Origin: Candidatus Undinarchaeales archaeon
GTDB taxonomy: Archaea; SpSt-1190; JASMDC01
DNA length: 64,000 nucleotides
Direction of reading: 5' to 3'
Assembly (NCBI GenBank): GCA_030753015.1
Contig: JASMDC010000007.1
Location: forward strand, 62,001 to 126,000
Under the pieces are notes generated by a model. The model did no database searches. It worked only from the letters and a program-made list of their open reading frames with translations, and had not been told where the DNA came from. Both the position numbers and the translations under genes were made by a program. The first letter of the stretch is position 1, and each line of letters begins with the position of its first letter. Below are positions 25,934 to 35,161 of this stretch, in pieces.

Positions 25934-28583
25934 CGCCGCCACCACCATGTGCCCGACGCTTGAGCTCCTCGAGCTTGTTAAGCGCCTGGACGGGCGTTAT
26001 CTCGTTGAGGTTGAGGTCGGACAGCTCGTCCAGGACCGTGGCGCCCCCGGTGAACTCAACAAGGGACGCCTGCTTGGGCCTGGGCTCCGGTTCCCCTACC
26101 GGCTCCGGCGGTGCACGGGGCGGGGGTCGCGCCAGCGGTCCGATGGCCAGGGCCTGACTTCCGGGGTGGTCCGGATCCTCCAGCGTTCCCAGCACCTCCC
26201 GGGCGCGGTCCAGCACATCGTCGGGGAACCCGGCCAGCTGGGCCACCTCGATACCGTAGGAGCGGTCCGCCGGTCCGTCGACGACCTTGCGCAGGAACAC
26301 AAGCCGGCCCCCGTCGTCCTTGATGGCGATCGAGAGGTTGCGCAGCCCCGCCAGCTCGTCCTCGAGCACGGTCAGTTGGTGGTAGTGAGTGGCGAACAGG
26401 GTCTTGCACCCCTTCTCCGGGTGGGAGTGGAGGTACTCGGTCACCGCCCACGCGATGGCCAGGCCGTCGAACGTGCTCGTCCCGCGGCCGATCTCGTCCA
26501 AGAGCACCAGGCTGCGCGACGAGGCGTTGTGAAGGATGTTGCTCGTCTCGTTCATCTCCACCATGAAAGTCGATTGGCCCGAGGCGAGGTCGTCGTGGGC
26601 CCCCACGCGCGTGAAGATGCGGTCCACTACGCCGATGACGGCCTCCAGTGCCGGGACGAACGAACCCATCTGGGCCATGAGCACGACGAGCGCCACCTGA
26701 CGAAGGTAGGTGGACTTACCGGCCATGTTGGGGCCGGTGATGAGCAGGAACCGGTTCTCGCCGCAGTCAAGGAGGGTGTCGTTGGGGATGAACCCGCCCC
26801 GACCGATGGTGCGCTCCACCACCGGGTGTCTACCTGCGAGGACGCGGACACGGTCGCCGTCGTTCACCTGCGGTCGCTTGTAGCCGCGGTCGTGGGCGAC
26901 CTGGGCGAGGCATGCAAGCACGTCGATACGGGCCAGCACCTGGGCGGCGTCCTGGATGTCGGCCGCTCGCTCAGCGACCTGTGAGCGTACCCGACAGAAC
27001 AGCTCGTACTCCAGGGCCACGGACCGCTCTTCAGCGGTGAGCACCTTGGCCTCGTACTCCTTGAGCTCTTCCGTGATGAACCGCTCGGCGTTGGCCAGCG
27101 TCTGTTTGCGGATGTAGTTGTCGGGGACGAGCTCGAGGTTCGGACGGGTGACCTCTATGTAATAGCCGAACACCTTGTTGAATCCCACACGCATCGATCT
27201 GATGCCCGTGCGCTTGCGCTCCGTCTCCTGCATGGTGGCGATCCAGTCCTTGCCCGAGCGTGACAGCGACCGCAGTTCGTCCAGGTCGGAGTCGAACCCC
27301 TCGCGGATGATACCCCCGTCCCTCACGGCGTTGGGAGGCGCGTCCACGATAGCGCGTGCGACAAGGTCTGCTATGTCGTCCAGATCGGGCAGTGCCTCTC
27401 CTGCCTCGACGAGGAGGGCGGCGTTCCTTCCGGCCAGCTGCTCCCTGATACTCGGGAGCGTCAGCAGCGAATCGCGCAGCGAGACGAGGTCCCGTGCGTT
27501 GGCGGTGCCGGACACGATGCGGGTGGCCAGACGCTCCAGGTCCGCCACTCCGCGGAACAGGTCGCGCAGGTCGTCGCGGACCAGCTGCTGCTCCACTAGC
27601 TCGCCCACGGCGTCAAGACGACCTCCGATGGTGGCCACGTCGGTGAGCGGCCGCAGGAGCCACCGGCGCAGGAGCCGGCCGCCCATGGGCGTGGTGGTGT
27701 GGTCCAGCACCTCGAGGAGGGTGTTGGTGGTGTCGTTGGTGCGGATGCTGCGTACCAGTTCCAGGTTGCGGGAGGAGACGGCGTCGATGACCAGCACGTC
27801 GTCGGTCGAGTAGGGGTGGAGTGTGCGGATGTGCTCGCCGGTGCCCTTGAACGTCTCGCGGATGTACACCAGCGCAGCACCTGCCGAGGACACGGCCAGG
27901 CGCCTGTCCTCCAGCCCGAACCCGTCGAGGGTGAGCGTGCCGAAGTGATCGCGCACGATATCGTACGCTCGCTCGAACGCGAAGTGAGCGTCAGGGAACT
28001 CCGAGAGGCGCATCACCGACTGCACCCGGACCAGTCGGACGAACGCCTCGTCCTGCCGCAGCCACTCGGGGACCAGCACTTCGGCGGGCCCCAGGCGGAC
28101 GAGCTCGGCGTTGAGCTCTACTGCCGCGTCGTCGCCATCGAACTGGGTGGCCATAAACTCGCCGGTGGAGATGTCGATGACCGCAAGACCGTAGGAACCG
28201 CCACCGGCGGACACGGAGGCCAGGAAGTTGTTCTCCTTCTCGTCGAGGAGGAAGCCCTCCATCAGCGTGCCGGGGGTGTAGACGCGGATAACACCGCGCT
28301 TGACCAGGCCCTTGGCCTTCTTGGGATCCTCCAGCTGCTCGCACACCGCCACCTTGTGCCCGGCCTTGAGCATCCGGCCGATGTAGTTGTCCAGCGCATG
28401 GTGGGGGAACCCGGCGAGCTTGGTCTCCTGTGGAGAGCCGCGGTTGCGGGAGGTGAGCACGATGTCGAGCGCCTTGCTGGTCTTGACGGCGTCCTCGCCG
28501 AAGGTCTCGAAGAAGTCACCCATCCGGAAGAAGAGCACGGCGTCAGGGTACTGCCGCTTCATTTCCCGGTACTGCCGGGTCAT
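25926..28583 (-). CDS. mutS: DNA mismatch repair protein MutS
   Basis: 885 residues, normal length for MutS1. The mismatch-binding FxE motif lies at the N-terminus (FFRMGDFFE). The ATPase has Walker A GPNMAGKST, Walker B with DEIGRGTSTFDG, and the FATHYHQLT switch; all are intact. The C-terminal tail carries a Pro-rich segment (about 805-835) and a helix-hairpin likely used for tetramerisation (LNLNEITPVQALNKLEELK). ATG 28583 is the first start after an in-frame stop and is preceded by GGAG. A box CATAAAAGTC (28647-28656, minus strand) lies upstream. It is the first gene of the mutS-mutL operon. Confidence 0.96.
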   Translation of the reverse strand: MTRQYREMKRQYPDAVLFFRMGDFFETFGEDAVKTSKALDIVLTSRNRGSPQETKLAGFPHHALDNYIGRMLKAGHKVAVCEQLEDPKKAKGLVKRGVIRVYTPGTLMEGFLLDEKENNFLASVSAGGGSYGLAVIDISTGEFMATQFDGDDAAVELNAELVRLGPAEVLVPEWLRQDEAFVRLVRVQSVMRLSEFPDAHFAFERAYDIVRDHFGTLTLDGFGLEDRRLAVSSAGAALVYIRETFKGTGEHIRTLHPYSTDDVLVIDAVSSRNLELVRSIRTNDTTNTLLEVLDHTTTPMGGRLLRRWLLRPLTDVATIGGRLDAVGELVEQQLVRDDLRDLFRGVADLERLATRIVSGTANARDLVSLRDSLLTLPSIREQLAGRNAALLVEAGEALPDLDDIADLVARAIVDAPPNAVRDGGIIREGFDSDLDELRSLSRSGKDWIATMQETERKRTGIRSMRVGFNKVFGYYIEVTRPNLELVPDNYIRKQTLANAERFITEELKEYEAKVLTAEERSVALEYELFCRVRSQVAERAADIQDAAQVLARIDVLACLAQVAHDRGYKRPQVNDGDRVRVLAGRHPVVERTIGRGGFIPNDTLLDCGENRFLLITGPNMAGKSTYLRQVALVVLMAQMGSFVPALEAVIGVVDRIFTRVGAHDDLASGQSTFMVEMNETSNILHNASSRSLVLLDEIGRGTSTFDGLAIAWAVTEYLHSHPEKGCKTLFATHYHQLTVLEDELAGLRNLSIAIKDDGGRLVFLRKVVDGPADRSYGIEVAQLAGFPDDVLDRAREVLGTLEDPDHPGSQALAIGPLARPPPRAPPEPVGEPEPRPKQASLVEFTGGATVLDELSDLNLNEITPVQALNKLEELKRRAHGGGGDD

Positions 28584-28673
28584 GGGCGTCTCCTTCTGCT
28601 TCGGTTTAGCCAGCCGTCACCCTCCTCCCGTCAGGAAGGAAGGTAGACTTTTATGTGCTGTGGATGGGGGCGG

Positions 28674-30647
28674 TCAGGCAGCGGCGGAGAGGTCGCAGCC
28701 CTCTGGCGGCACCACCCACAGCTCGGCGGTCATGGCATCGTAGTCGACACGGGTGTCGTTCCGGGCGATGAAGGTCACCCCGCCGATCTCCTTGCGAACC
28801 TCCATGGTGCCATTGGCGACCGACTCGTAGTCCACGCGGAAGAGGTGGGCGATGCCGTCGTTCGTCGTCGCCCGGAAGAAGGGGCAGCAGGGGTGGAAGG
28901 GCTCCGAGTCCCAGAGAAGGGTGAGGTTGCAGATGTTGAGTTTGGAGTCGAATGGGACAGCGATCTTTATAGCAGAGTCGGGTAGTGGTGAAGTGATGTT
29001 CTGTGGAATGTCGCAATCAGGTGGGATGATGATACGAAATCTATTTCTTTCTCCAGTGGATGCCGTGAAGTTGTCTGTGAAGACCCCTATTTCACCGACC
29101 TTTCTACCCGAGAAAAGCCAAGAGGGCACGTATGGATATATTCTTTCTTCATACGGCTGCGCTTGAGCCAATCGTTTATCAGGATGGAATATGTGAATGT
29201 AATCACTCATTGAAGCAGGTCCTCGGCTGATGAAATAATCGCACACATCGATTCCTTTGTCTTCATCGAGCATAAGTTCACTTATGTATGTTCCTGTCAT
29301 CCTCCTGTCTAGGTCTTTTGATACTATGAAGAAGCACAAGTCTTTCTGCAGCCTGTCAGAGAGTTCGCTGCATCTCGTTCTGATATCGCGGATTTTCTGT
29401 GGGCCGGAGGAGGTATTCAGAAATTGAATAAGTTTATCGTTGATAAGGTCCAGACAATAATCCTGTTTTGTGAACTTCTTATCACAAAAAAGAACATCCT
29501 CTTTTTCTAGGGCAAACTCGATATAGCAGGATTCCCGTTTTGAATTATCAGAAAAGTGGATACAGAACTCATGCCCGTCAATCTTTGAAATAAATTCTAT
29601 ACAATCATCAAATGATTTATTAGGCCTGATATACGAGGCCCTTGAGCAGTGCTCATATCCTGGAATAGAGCTGATGGCCTTCGTATAACACTCATGTTTT
29701 CTGATCAAGTCTACAACGGACTTACAGTTAGTGTAATCGTAGGTATTAATAGAATTCTTAATTATGCAAGAGTCCCTGTAACTGTCCATCCCATATAAAT
29801 CATGGACATATTCCAATGATTGGATATTGAGACAGATCGAAGGATCATCGAAAAAATGTTCATTAGAGATCGAAAAAATGCATTTATTACGAACATATAT
29901 ATCATTAATATCCATACAGTCATTCCAATCAAGTCTTCTTGTCACATAGAAGAAAAGGCACCAGTCTCGAATGCCTGAATCAGCTATTTCATTGCATGTT
30001 TGCAGCACTGTGAATCCTTCGTTTGCAGCCAAGGAGAACGTTCTTTGATCATCACTATACTCAATCCAATTCTTACGTTTTTCAATGGAAGCTCGACTAT
30101 CCATTAAATAAATATCAATTAATGCATGATAACAGAGCCGTCTAGCAAAGACATCTTGGGCAGAACGGCAGAGAGATGGATCGGGCCTGTTACGGAGGGC
30201 ACAGAAAATGCAGGGGTATCCTCTGTGAAGGTCCCATTTATTCCTGATACCCAATCGGCATTGATCGATATCCCTTGTCTTCATGATGCGCATCCATGTT
30301 TCATCGTCATGTGGCCGCATCTGTTTTAATTCAATACATGGCCAAAAGTTAGTGTTGTTTTCCCGTTTCTCAAGAGCTTCACGACAATAATTACTCAGTT
30401 CTTTGAGACAACCCATTTGTGCACCCTTGAGTGACATGTCTCCAGTTGTGGTCTTATTATTATGACGATCGGTGGTATCATTCTGAATAATAGTGATTGT
30501 CTCATTCTCTACTGTGTTGTTCCCTTTCGATTCATTTTGATCTGGCGTGGTACAATTCAAGAAGAGAAACAGAAGTAATAGAACAGATAATCTTTTTACT
30601 TTTGAATTACTGCTGCTATTTCCTACAGACACTTTTTGAGTTACCAT
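28674..30647 (-). CDS. Cys-rich repeat lipoprotein, mosaic composition
   Basis: 657 residues. Residues 1-33 form a lipoprotein signal (LLLFLFLNC, lipobox Cys near 32), followed by an Asn/Thr-rich linker with several N-x-T sites. The body (about 75-480) consists of repeated helical units with paired cysteines, of the form DxxxC then 8-15 residues then (R/K)xxCxxxxA (for example DPSLCRSAQDVFARRLCYHA, DYTNCKSVVDLIRKHECYTKA). Such units suggest a disulphide-stapled helical solenoid outside the cell. Bases 28990-30650 are AT-rich, unlike the neighbours, whereas the last ~100 codons are GC-rich; the C-terminal part looks host-like and the rest foreign. No function is known to me. Confidence 0.75.
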   Translation of the reverse strand: MVTQKVSVGNSSSNSKVKRLSVLLLLFLFLNCTTPDQNESKGNNTVENETITIIQNDTTDRHNNKTTTGDMSLKGAQMGCLKELSNYCREALEKRENNTNFWPCIELKQMRPHDDETWMRIMKTRDIDQCRLGIRNKWDLHRGYPCIFCALRNRPDPSLCRSAQDVFARRLCYHALIDIYLMDSRASIEKRKNWIEYSDDQRTFSLAANEGFTVLQTCNEIADSGIRDWCLFFYVTRRLDWNDCMDINDIYVRNKCIFSISNEHFFDDPSICLNIQSLEYVHDLYGMDSYRDSCIIKNSINTYDYTNCKSVVDLIRKHECYTKAISSIPGYEHCSRASYIRPNKSFDDCIEFISKIDGHEFCIHFSDNSKRESCYIEFALEKEDVLFCDKKFTKQDYCLDLINDKLIQFLNTSSGPQKIRDIRTRCSELSDRLQKDLCFFIVSKDLDRRMTGTYISELMLDEDKGIDVCDYFISRGPASMSDYIHIFHPDKRLAQAQPYEERIYPYVPSWLFSGRKVGEIGVFTDNFTASTGERNRFRIIIPPDCDIPQNITSPLPDSAIKIAVPFDSKLNICNLTLLWDSEPFHPCCPFFRATTNDGIAHLFRVDYESVANGTMEVRKEIGGVTFIARNDTRVDYDAMTAELWVVPPEGCDLSAAA

Positions 30648-30685
30648 TTTCCTCTATGATTATTCTATTGGAGCTTGAACGTAAT

Positions 30686-32185
30686 CTATGTTACGGAAAT
30701 CGTCTCGTTATCCATCGCCGCCTTCCTCCCTGCATCGTCCAGCAGCAGGTGCAGGTCGAGGTTGTACCCGCTGACCTGCGTGCAGTTAGGCAACTCGACG
30801 AAGAACTCGAACGTACCGTTGTCCACCTCGGTGAGCTTGTCCTCCACTGTGCAGTTCCACGATTCGTTGGTCTCGTTGTTGGTGACGCATGTGCGATCGC
30901 CATAGAGCCACTTGTTGCAGGTTTCGTTGTCGTCGTCGCGCCGCAGTAGGAGCCGGACGAAGGTGGAGCTTGTAGCATTTGTGAGCGTGCCGTTTACGGT
31001 GTAGTTGAAGGGCACTGTGACGTTCATGGTGGAGTTGGGGATAGTGCTGTCGGTGATGTTCAGTTCCGCCGTGGTGTTCAGAGCGTCCGTCACGTTGAAT
31101 TGGACATCGGTCTGGTAGCTGGTCGAGCTGTAGCTGGCGTTCACCCTGAGGAGGTAGGTCTTCGACTCGTTCATCGGTGTTGTGAAGTTCTCCTCGTCGC
31201 GGAAGAACCGGTCGTCGAAGTAGTGTAGGTCGTAGCCAGCAGTGGTGTTGTACCTCGTACCCGTAGTCGTGAAGTTGTAGTTTATGGAGCAGTCGGTGCC
31301 GTTCGAGTTGTTGCACTCGTAGACGCGCACATGGTCGACAGTGGTCTGGTTCCAGTAGATGTAGCCTCCCTGACTGTCCGCGAAGTAGAACGACCATGCC
31401 AGAGTGTCGTTGGCATCGGCAGAGTAGAGACCCCCCGAGATCGGATAGACGTGGCTGAATGTGTCATTGACACCGTACCCGAAGTGATCGATGTAGATGC
31501 CGGGCTTGAGGACCAGCGTCATGCTGAAGGTGTTCGTGGCGAGTTCAGTCACGTCCAGGAGCAGCTGGATCGTCACGTTGTACGTTCCTGTAGAGAAGTC
31601 TGTGGTGTCCCACTCGATGGATGAGTTGTAGGTCTGGTTCGCGTGTACGGTGACGTCAGTGGCGTTCAGGACGGTGCTGTTGTCATCCCCCGTGATGGTG
31701 ACGTTGTGGACCAGGTTGGCGTAGGAGAAGTAGCCGTTCAGGCTCATCGTCGTGACGTTTATCACCGCATTGTGGTTCGCGTACTGCGGCGGATCGTATG
31801 TGGCCGACACGTTGAGCTGTGTGAGGGACATGCGACGCTCGAATCCGAGCTCCGAGGTCCCGTTCGCGGTCAGGTTCACCCATATAGTCCCGGAGCCATA
31901 GGATGTCGCGGTGACGTTCCACGTCTGATTATAGGACGTGGTTGTCGGATCCAATGTGAAATTCAGGTCCGTTGCGTCCGTCGTGTTCAGGTCGTCGGAA
32001 AGCGTGAGGTTGCCGAGGAATGTGAGAGTCGTGTTCGCGGTGTTGTTGATGAAGAACGTCACGTTGAACGGATCGTTGACAACTCCTAAGGAGGGTGCCG
32101 TCAGGTTCACATCCACCGGGATGATGCTGAGCTGTACACTCTCTTTCAGCGTCGGATCGTTCTCCGAGTATGCCGTGATGTCGAT
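30686..32185 (-). pseudogene. 5'-truncated Asn-glycosylation-rich surface protein
   Basis: The open frame runs from just after a TAG at 32186-32188 to the stop at 30686. It encodes Ig-like beta domains with very many N-x-T/S sequons (more than 40), typical of archaeal S-layer or surface proteins. No signal peptide or ATG exists; the first possible start is GTG 32116, which cuts into a beta domain whose first strand (ITAYSENDPTLKESVQLS) lies upstream in frame. The upstream bases beyond 32190 do not continue the protein. I conclude that the 5' end was lost by recombination. It could still be translated from GTG 32116 (476 residues), but would not be exported. Confidence 0.55.
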
Positions 32186-32244
32186 CTACCATGTTCAGAT
32201 ATCGTGAAGATGTGTCGGAGAACGCATGACTGAACTCCATAAAC

Positions 32245-32287
32245 CTTATATACTATTATTGCGTAAATAATCTAATCGGTTATTTAC
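32245..32287 (+). promoter_or_regulatory. AbiE promoter with inverted-repeat operator
   Basis: TATA element CCTTATATAC at 32245-32254. A perfect inverted repeat GTAAATAA (32263-32270) and TTATTTAC (32280-32287) spans the expected transcription start and ends directly against the TTG start codon at 32288. AbiEi antitoxins are known to repress their own operon by binding inverted repeats. Confidence 0.65.
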
Positions 32288-33076
32288 TTGAAACAAAATA
32301 TTTCGCTTGGATCGAAGGAGGTCGAGCTCCTCTCGACACTGGAGCGTGAGCGACGGGACGTCTTCACTGTCGACGACGCGCGGTCGGTCCTCGCGGACAC
32401 CTCGCACCAGGTTGTCAGGAACCTGCTGTCGGGGCTCGCTGCCAAGGGCCGCGTCCAGAGGATCAAGCGGGGTGTCTACCTGCTCGTTCCCTTCAGGCAT
32501 CGTGACTGGGCCGTGCACGAGCTCTCGCTCGTACCGGTCCTCGCCCGTGACGCGTACGTCTCGTTCGGTTCAGCGCTGCGCTTCTGGGGGATGACCGCCC
32601 GCATCGGCACTGTCGTCACCGCGGCCGTCAGGAGACCTGTCCGGGAACGCGCGTTCCAGGGGACCTGGTACCGGTTCGTGGCACTGGCGGACAGGTTCTT
32701 CTTCGGGCACCGTGCCGTCATGCTCTCGGGAAGGTCCGTACGAGTGGCGACGAGGGAGAAGGCCGTGCTCGACTCACTGCTCCACCCCGAGCACTGCGGG
32801 GGCATCGGCGAGGTAGCACGTGTGGTGAGGGACCATGCAGGTGAGCTGGACTGGGCGCGGGTGGGGCGACACCTGCACAGGATGGACAGCAGCGCCGTAG
32901 AGAGGCGGCTCGCGTACATCCTCCACCACCTCGGACTGGGAGAGTTACTACCCGGAGTAGTCAAGAAAGGATATGATGGATACCGTCCACTCGATCCCCG
33001 GGGCCCGGCCGAAGGGCCGTACGACGGGAAGTTCGGTCTTCGGATCAACGTCGGGCTGGACGAGGTCATGTCATGA
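32288..33076 (+). CDS. abiEi: AbiEi-type antitoxin/transcriptional regulator
   Basis: 262 residues from TTG 32288. The N-terminal winged helix-turn-helix (about 10-65: TLERERRDVFTVDDARSVL then VYLLVP) and the following AbiEi C-terminal domain (YVSFGSALRFWGMTA, VATREKAVLDSLLHPEHCGG) match type IV antitoxins. The family neutralises AbiEii without stable binding and represses the operon. Translation is coupled to the toxin gene through a 4-nt overlap (ATGA at 33073-33076). A TTG start and AT-rich upstream DNA distinguish it from its surroundings. AbiE systems are often spread by mobile elements. Confidence 0.87.
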   Translation: MKQNISLGSKEVELLSTLERERRDVFTVDDARSVLADTSHQVVRNLLSGLAAKGRVQRIKRGVYLLVPFRHRDWAVHELSLVPVLARDAYVSFGSALRFWGMTARIGTVVTAAVRRPVRERAFQGTWYRFVALADRFFFGHRAVMLSGRSVRVATREKAVLDSLLHPEHCGGIGEVARVVRDHAGELDWARVGRHLHRMDSSAVERRLAYILHHLGLGELLPGVVKKGYDGYRPLDPRGPAEGPYDGKFGLRINVGLDEVMS

Positions 33077-33867
33077 GCATCGGGAGCAGGGAGTCGCTTG
33101 TCGAGGCGGCGCGGCGGTATGGGATGAACCTCGGGAACGCCGAGAAGGATTACGTCCTGTCGGTCGCGCTCATCGGGCTCTCACGACTCCGTGAGGCCCG
33201 CGCCCTCGTCTTCAAGGGGGGTACATGCCTGAGGAAGGCGTACTTCGACGGCTACCGCTTCTCGTCGGACCTTGACTTTTCAGGAGAGATCGGTGACATC
33301 GAGGGGCTGAGGGGTGCGATCCATCGCGCGTTCGACGGCATAACACTGGAAAAGGTGCGGTTCACGAAGGTCAAGGACATGACCATGACGGGAAAGCAGG
33401 GGATGACGCTGTCCCTCAAGTACCGGAGCCTCATCACTGACAGACCGCACACTAACAGCATACGGCTTGACATGAGCTTCGACAATCCACCGCTGATGCC
33501 GCCGGTCCGGAAATGGCTCACGCCCCCCGTCGAGTACGGCCTCGAGCTGTTGATGACCCGTGTCATGCCCCTCGCAGAGATACTCGCGGAGAAGGTCCAT
33601 GCCATCTTCAAACGCTCGAAACCGAGAGACCTCTACGATATGTGGTTCCTGCTCTCGGGCGGGACCGGATTCGATCGGGAGCTGGTGGATAGGAAGCTCT
33701 TGGCACTGGGAATCGTCTTCGAGAGGGGGGCGTTCGAGGATAGGCTAGTACTGCTTGGGACGGGGTGGGAGCGAGATATGCGGGATCTCATGGCGTCCTA
33801 CCCTTCCTTCGAGGAAGTCAGGAACCAGACGCTCCGGATGCTGGCGGGGGAGGGATATTCCTCCTGA
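33073..33867 (+). CDS. abiEii: AbiEii-type nucleotidyltransferase toxin
   Basis: 264 residues of the AbiEii/DUF1814 nucleotidyltransferase family. Motifs: FKGGTCLRKAY (KGGT, residues 48-51), FSSDLDFS (catalytic DxD-type pair in SDLDF, 65-69), and the C-terminal ILAEKVHAIFKRSKPRDLYDMWFL helix with conserved Lys and Asp. The family stops growth, in some members by adding nucleotides to tRNA. All motifs are intact. The stop at 33865-33867 is followed by 90 nt and then the promoter of the repeated RNA array. Confidence 0.88.
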   Translation: MSIGSRESLVEAARRYGMNLGNAEKDYVLSVALIGLSRLREARALVFKGGTCLRKAYFDGYRFSSDLDFSGEIGDIEGLRGAIHRAFDGITLEKVRFTKVKDMTMTGKQGMTLSLKYRSLITDRPHTNSIRLDMSFDNPPLMPPVRKWLTPPVEYGLELLMTRVMPLAEILAEKVHAIFKRSKPRDLYDMWFLLSGGTGFDRELVDRKLLALGIVFERGAFEDRLVLLGTGWERDMRDLMASYPSFEEVRNQTLRMLAGEGYSS

Positions 33868-33956
33868 TGGCGTCCAGCAAGACCTGTACGTGCGCCCCCC
33901 CCGCCGATACATCCTCGATAGAACCATGCAGTGAGGCCGCGCACTTAATCCAGAAG

Positions 33957-33964
33957 GTTTAAAA
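33957..33964 (+). promoter_or_regulatory. Promoter of the structured RNA array
   Basis: GTTTAAAA preceded by the purine-rich CCAGAAG, a good archaeal BRE-TATA pair. It predicts transcription from about 33985, just before GGTGAGTCCGGCC. No start codon or ORF consistent with the other genes lies at the right distance. Confidence 0.55.
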
Positions 33965-34002
33965 TTCAATCCACTATAGCGGTGAGTCCGGCCTTTCGCT
34001 AG

Positions 34003-35050
34003 GCGCCCTTCGGGGCGAACCGGCGAGGAGTCGCGGGTCGTCCGGCGTGTGTTTCGATGTGTGCTGGGCGGCGCGGCAGAGGGGCCCTGATGCGCAAGCT
34101 GACGGGCGCTGATGTCGCTGCAAGGGATGCCTGAAAGGGTGCCGGCAACGGCGCTTGGGATGGTATGTCTGGCACCGACCCCGGGCCGCTTGGCGGCGCT
34201 TCGGCGCTGGCGGGTGGTGCGGCCGACAACCGCTGTGGCGCAAGCCGCGGAGGTGCGACGGTCGCGGCGAGGGGTGCTTGAATGGGTGCCGGTGACGGTG
34301 CCCGTGAAGGCGGTCCTGGTCCCGCGGGCCGCCCGGTGGCGCTTCGGCGCTGGTGGGCGGGTTGGCCTGAAAAGAACCGGGGCGCAAGTCTCGGGGAACG
34401 GATGGCCGCGGCAGTGGACGCCCGTGTGGCGCTGGCAACGGCGTTGCGTACGGTGGTGCTGCTCTCGGGATCCGACGGGTCGTCCGGTGGCGCTTCGGCG
34501 CTGTGGGGCGGCGTGATCGGCGGTGAACCGCGGCGCGAGCCGTGGGGAACGGTCGGTCGCTGCGAGGGATGCCCGCAAGGGCGGCTGGCAACGGTCGTTC
34601 GGAGGACGTTTCTGGTACCGGCTCCGGTCCGGCCGGTCGGCGCTTCGGCGTCGGTTGGGAGGTGCGGCCCGTTGCTCCGTGGCGCAAGTCGCGGGGAAGG
34701 GTGGGCCGTGGCGGGGCGTGTCCGAAGGGGTGCCGGCAACGGTGCTCGGGAGGACGTGTCGCGTATCGGGGACCCGGTGGGTTGTTGGATCAGCGTGGAA
34801 GCGAAGGTACAGCGACGCGGCCTGAAAAGAACCGGGGCGTACGTTCCGGGGAACGGGAGGTCGCGGCGAGGATGCCCGAAGGGTGCCGGAAACGGTGTCT
34901 GGGTGTGCATCCCCGCTCCCGAGGCCCGGCAGGGCTGTCCGGCGGCGTTTCGGCGTCGCGGGGCGGAGCGGTCAAGAACCGAACGCGGCTCCGGTCGCGG
35001 ACGGGGAAGGGCCGTTGCAGGGACGCCTGAAGAGGTGCCGGCAACGGTGC
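34003..35050 (+). repeat. Seven diverged tandem units of about 150 nt
   Basis: Unit spacing measured at the GNRA hairpin is 147, 143, 153, 148, 153 and 152 nt. Each unit holds a UUCG hairpin, a segment like CGCAAGTCGCGGGGAA(C/G)GG, a short hairpin such as GCCC-GCAA-GGGC or GCCU-GAAA-GGGU, the block GTGCCGGCAACGGTGC, and a variable 50-nt spacer. The unit at about 34750-34890 has lost its UUCG loop. Lengths are not multiples of three, so no reading frame is kept across units. A TGAAAAGAACCGGGGCG block is shared by the units at 34368 and 34822. Confidence 0.75.
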
Positions 35051-35085
35051 CACAGAAGGCGCCCCTGTGTCCCAACCTTTCTTTC
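35051..35085 (+). terminator. Terminator-like end of the RNA array
   Basis: CACAG (35051-35055) pairs with CTGTG (35065-35069); the pyrimidine tract CCCAACCTTTCTTTCC follows at 35071-35086. This is where the repeat similarity stops. Confidence 0.45.
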
Positions 35086-35161
35086 CGATGCTACTTACGA
35101 CTGAGGGGGCTGTAATTCGCTGCCGAAACCCTCATAAACCTCTCTTGTCCATACATCGACG

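Larger units (their letters stand above)
33985..35085 (+). ncRNA. Candidate ~1.1-kb structured non-coding RNA with seven repeated units
   Basis: GC-rich and without a credible gene. It begins about 25 nt after a TATA box and ends with a hairpin and T-rich tract. Inside, hairpins with the same two loop classes recur in a fixed order. UUCG-capped stems (GCGC-TTCG-GCGC or variants) occur at 34004-34017, 34196-34207, 34339-34350, 34490-34501, 34640-34651 and 34945-34956. Stems capped by GNRA loops occur at 34139, 34286, 34429, 34582, 34730, 34883 and 35035. The UUCG-to-GNRA distance is 90-92 nt in five units. Loops vary only within GNRA (GCAA five times, GUGA, GAAA), and stem bases change in compensating pairs. 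The loops make sense only on the + strand. I know no family with this pattern. Confidence 0.72.

Noticed and set aside
25473..26984. 503-codon frame opposite mutL-mutS
   Set aside because: Antisense shadow of two well-supported genes.
34003..35050. CRISPR array
   Set aside because: Units are about 150 nt and diverged along their full length; there are no short identical repeats with unique spacers and no cas genes.
33999..35115. Long GC-rich open frames on both strands over the RNA array
   Set aside because: Several frames are open only because stop codons are rare at this composition. Unit lengths are not multiples of three, so no frame is conserved between units, and the hairpin loops are better preserved than any codon pattern.
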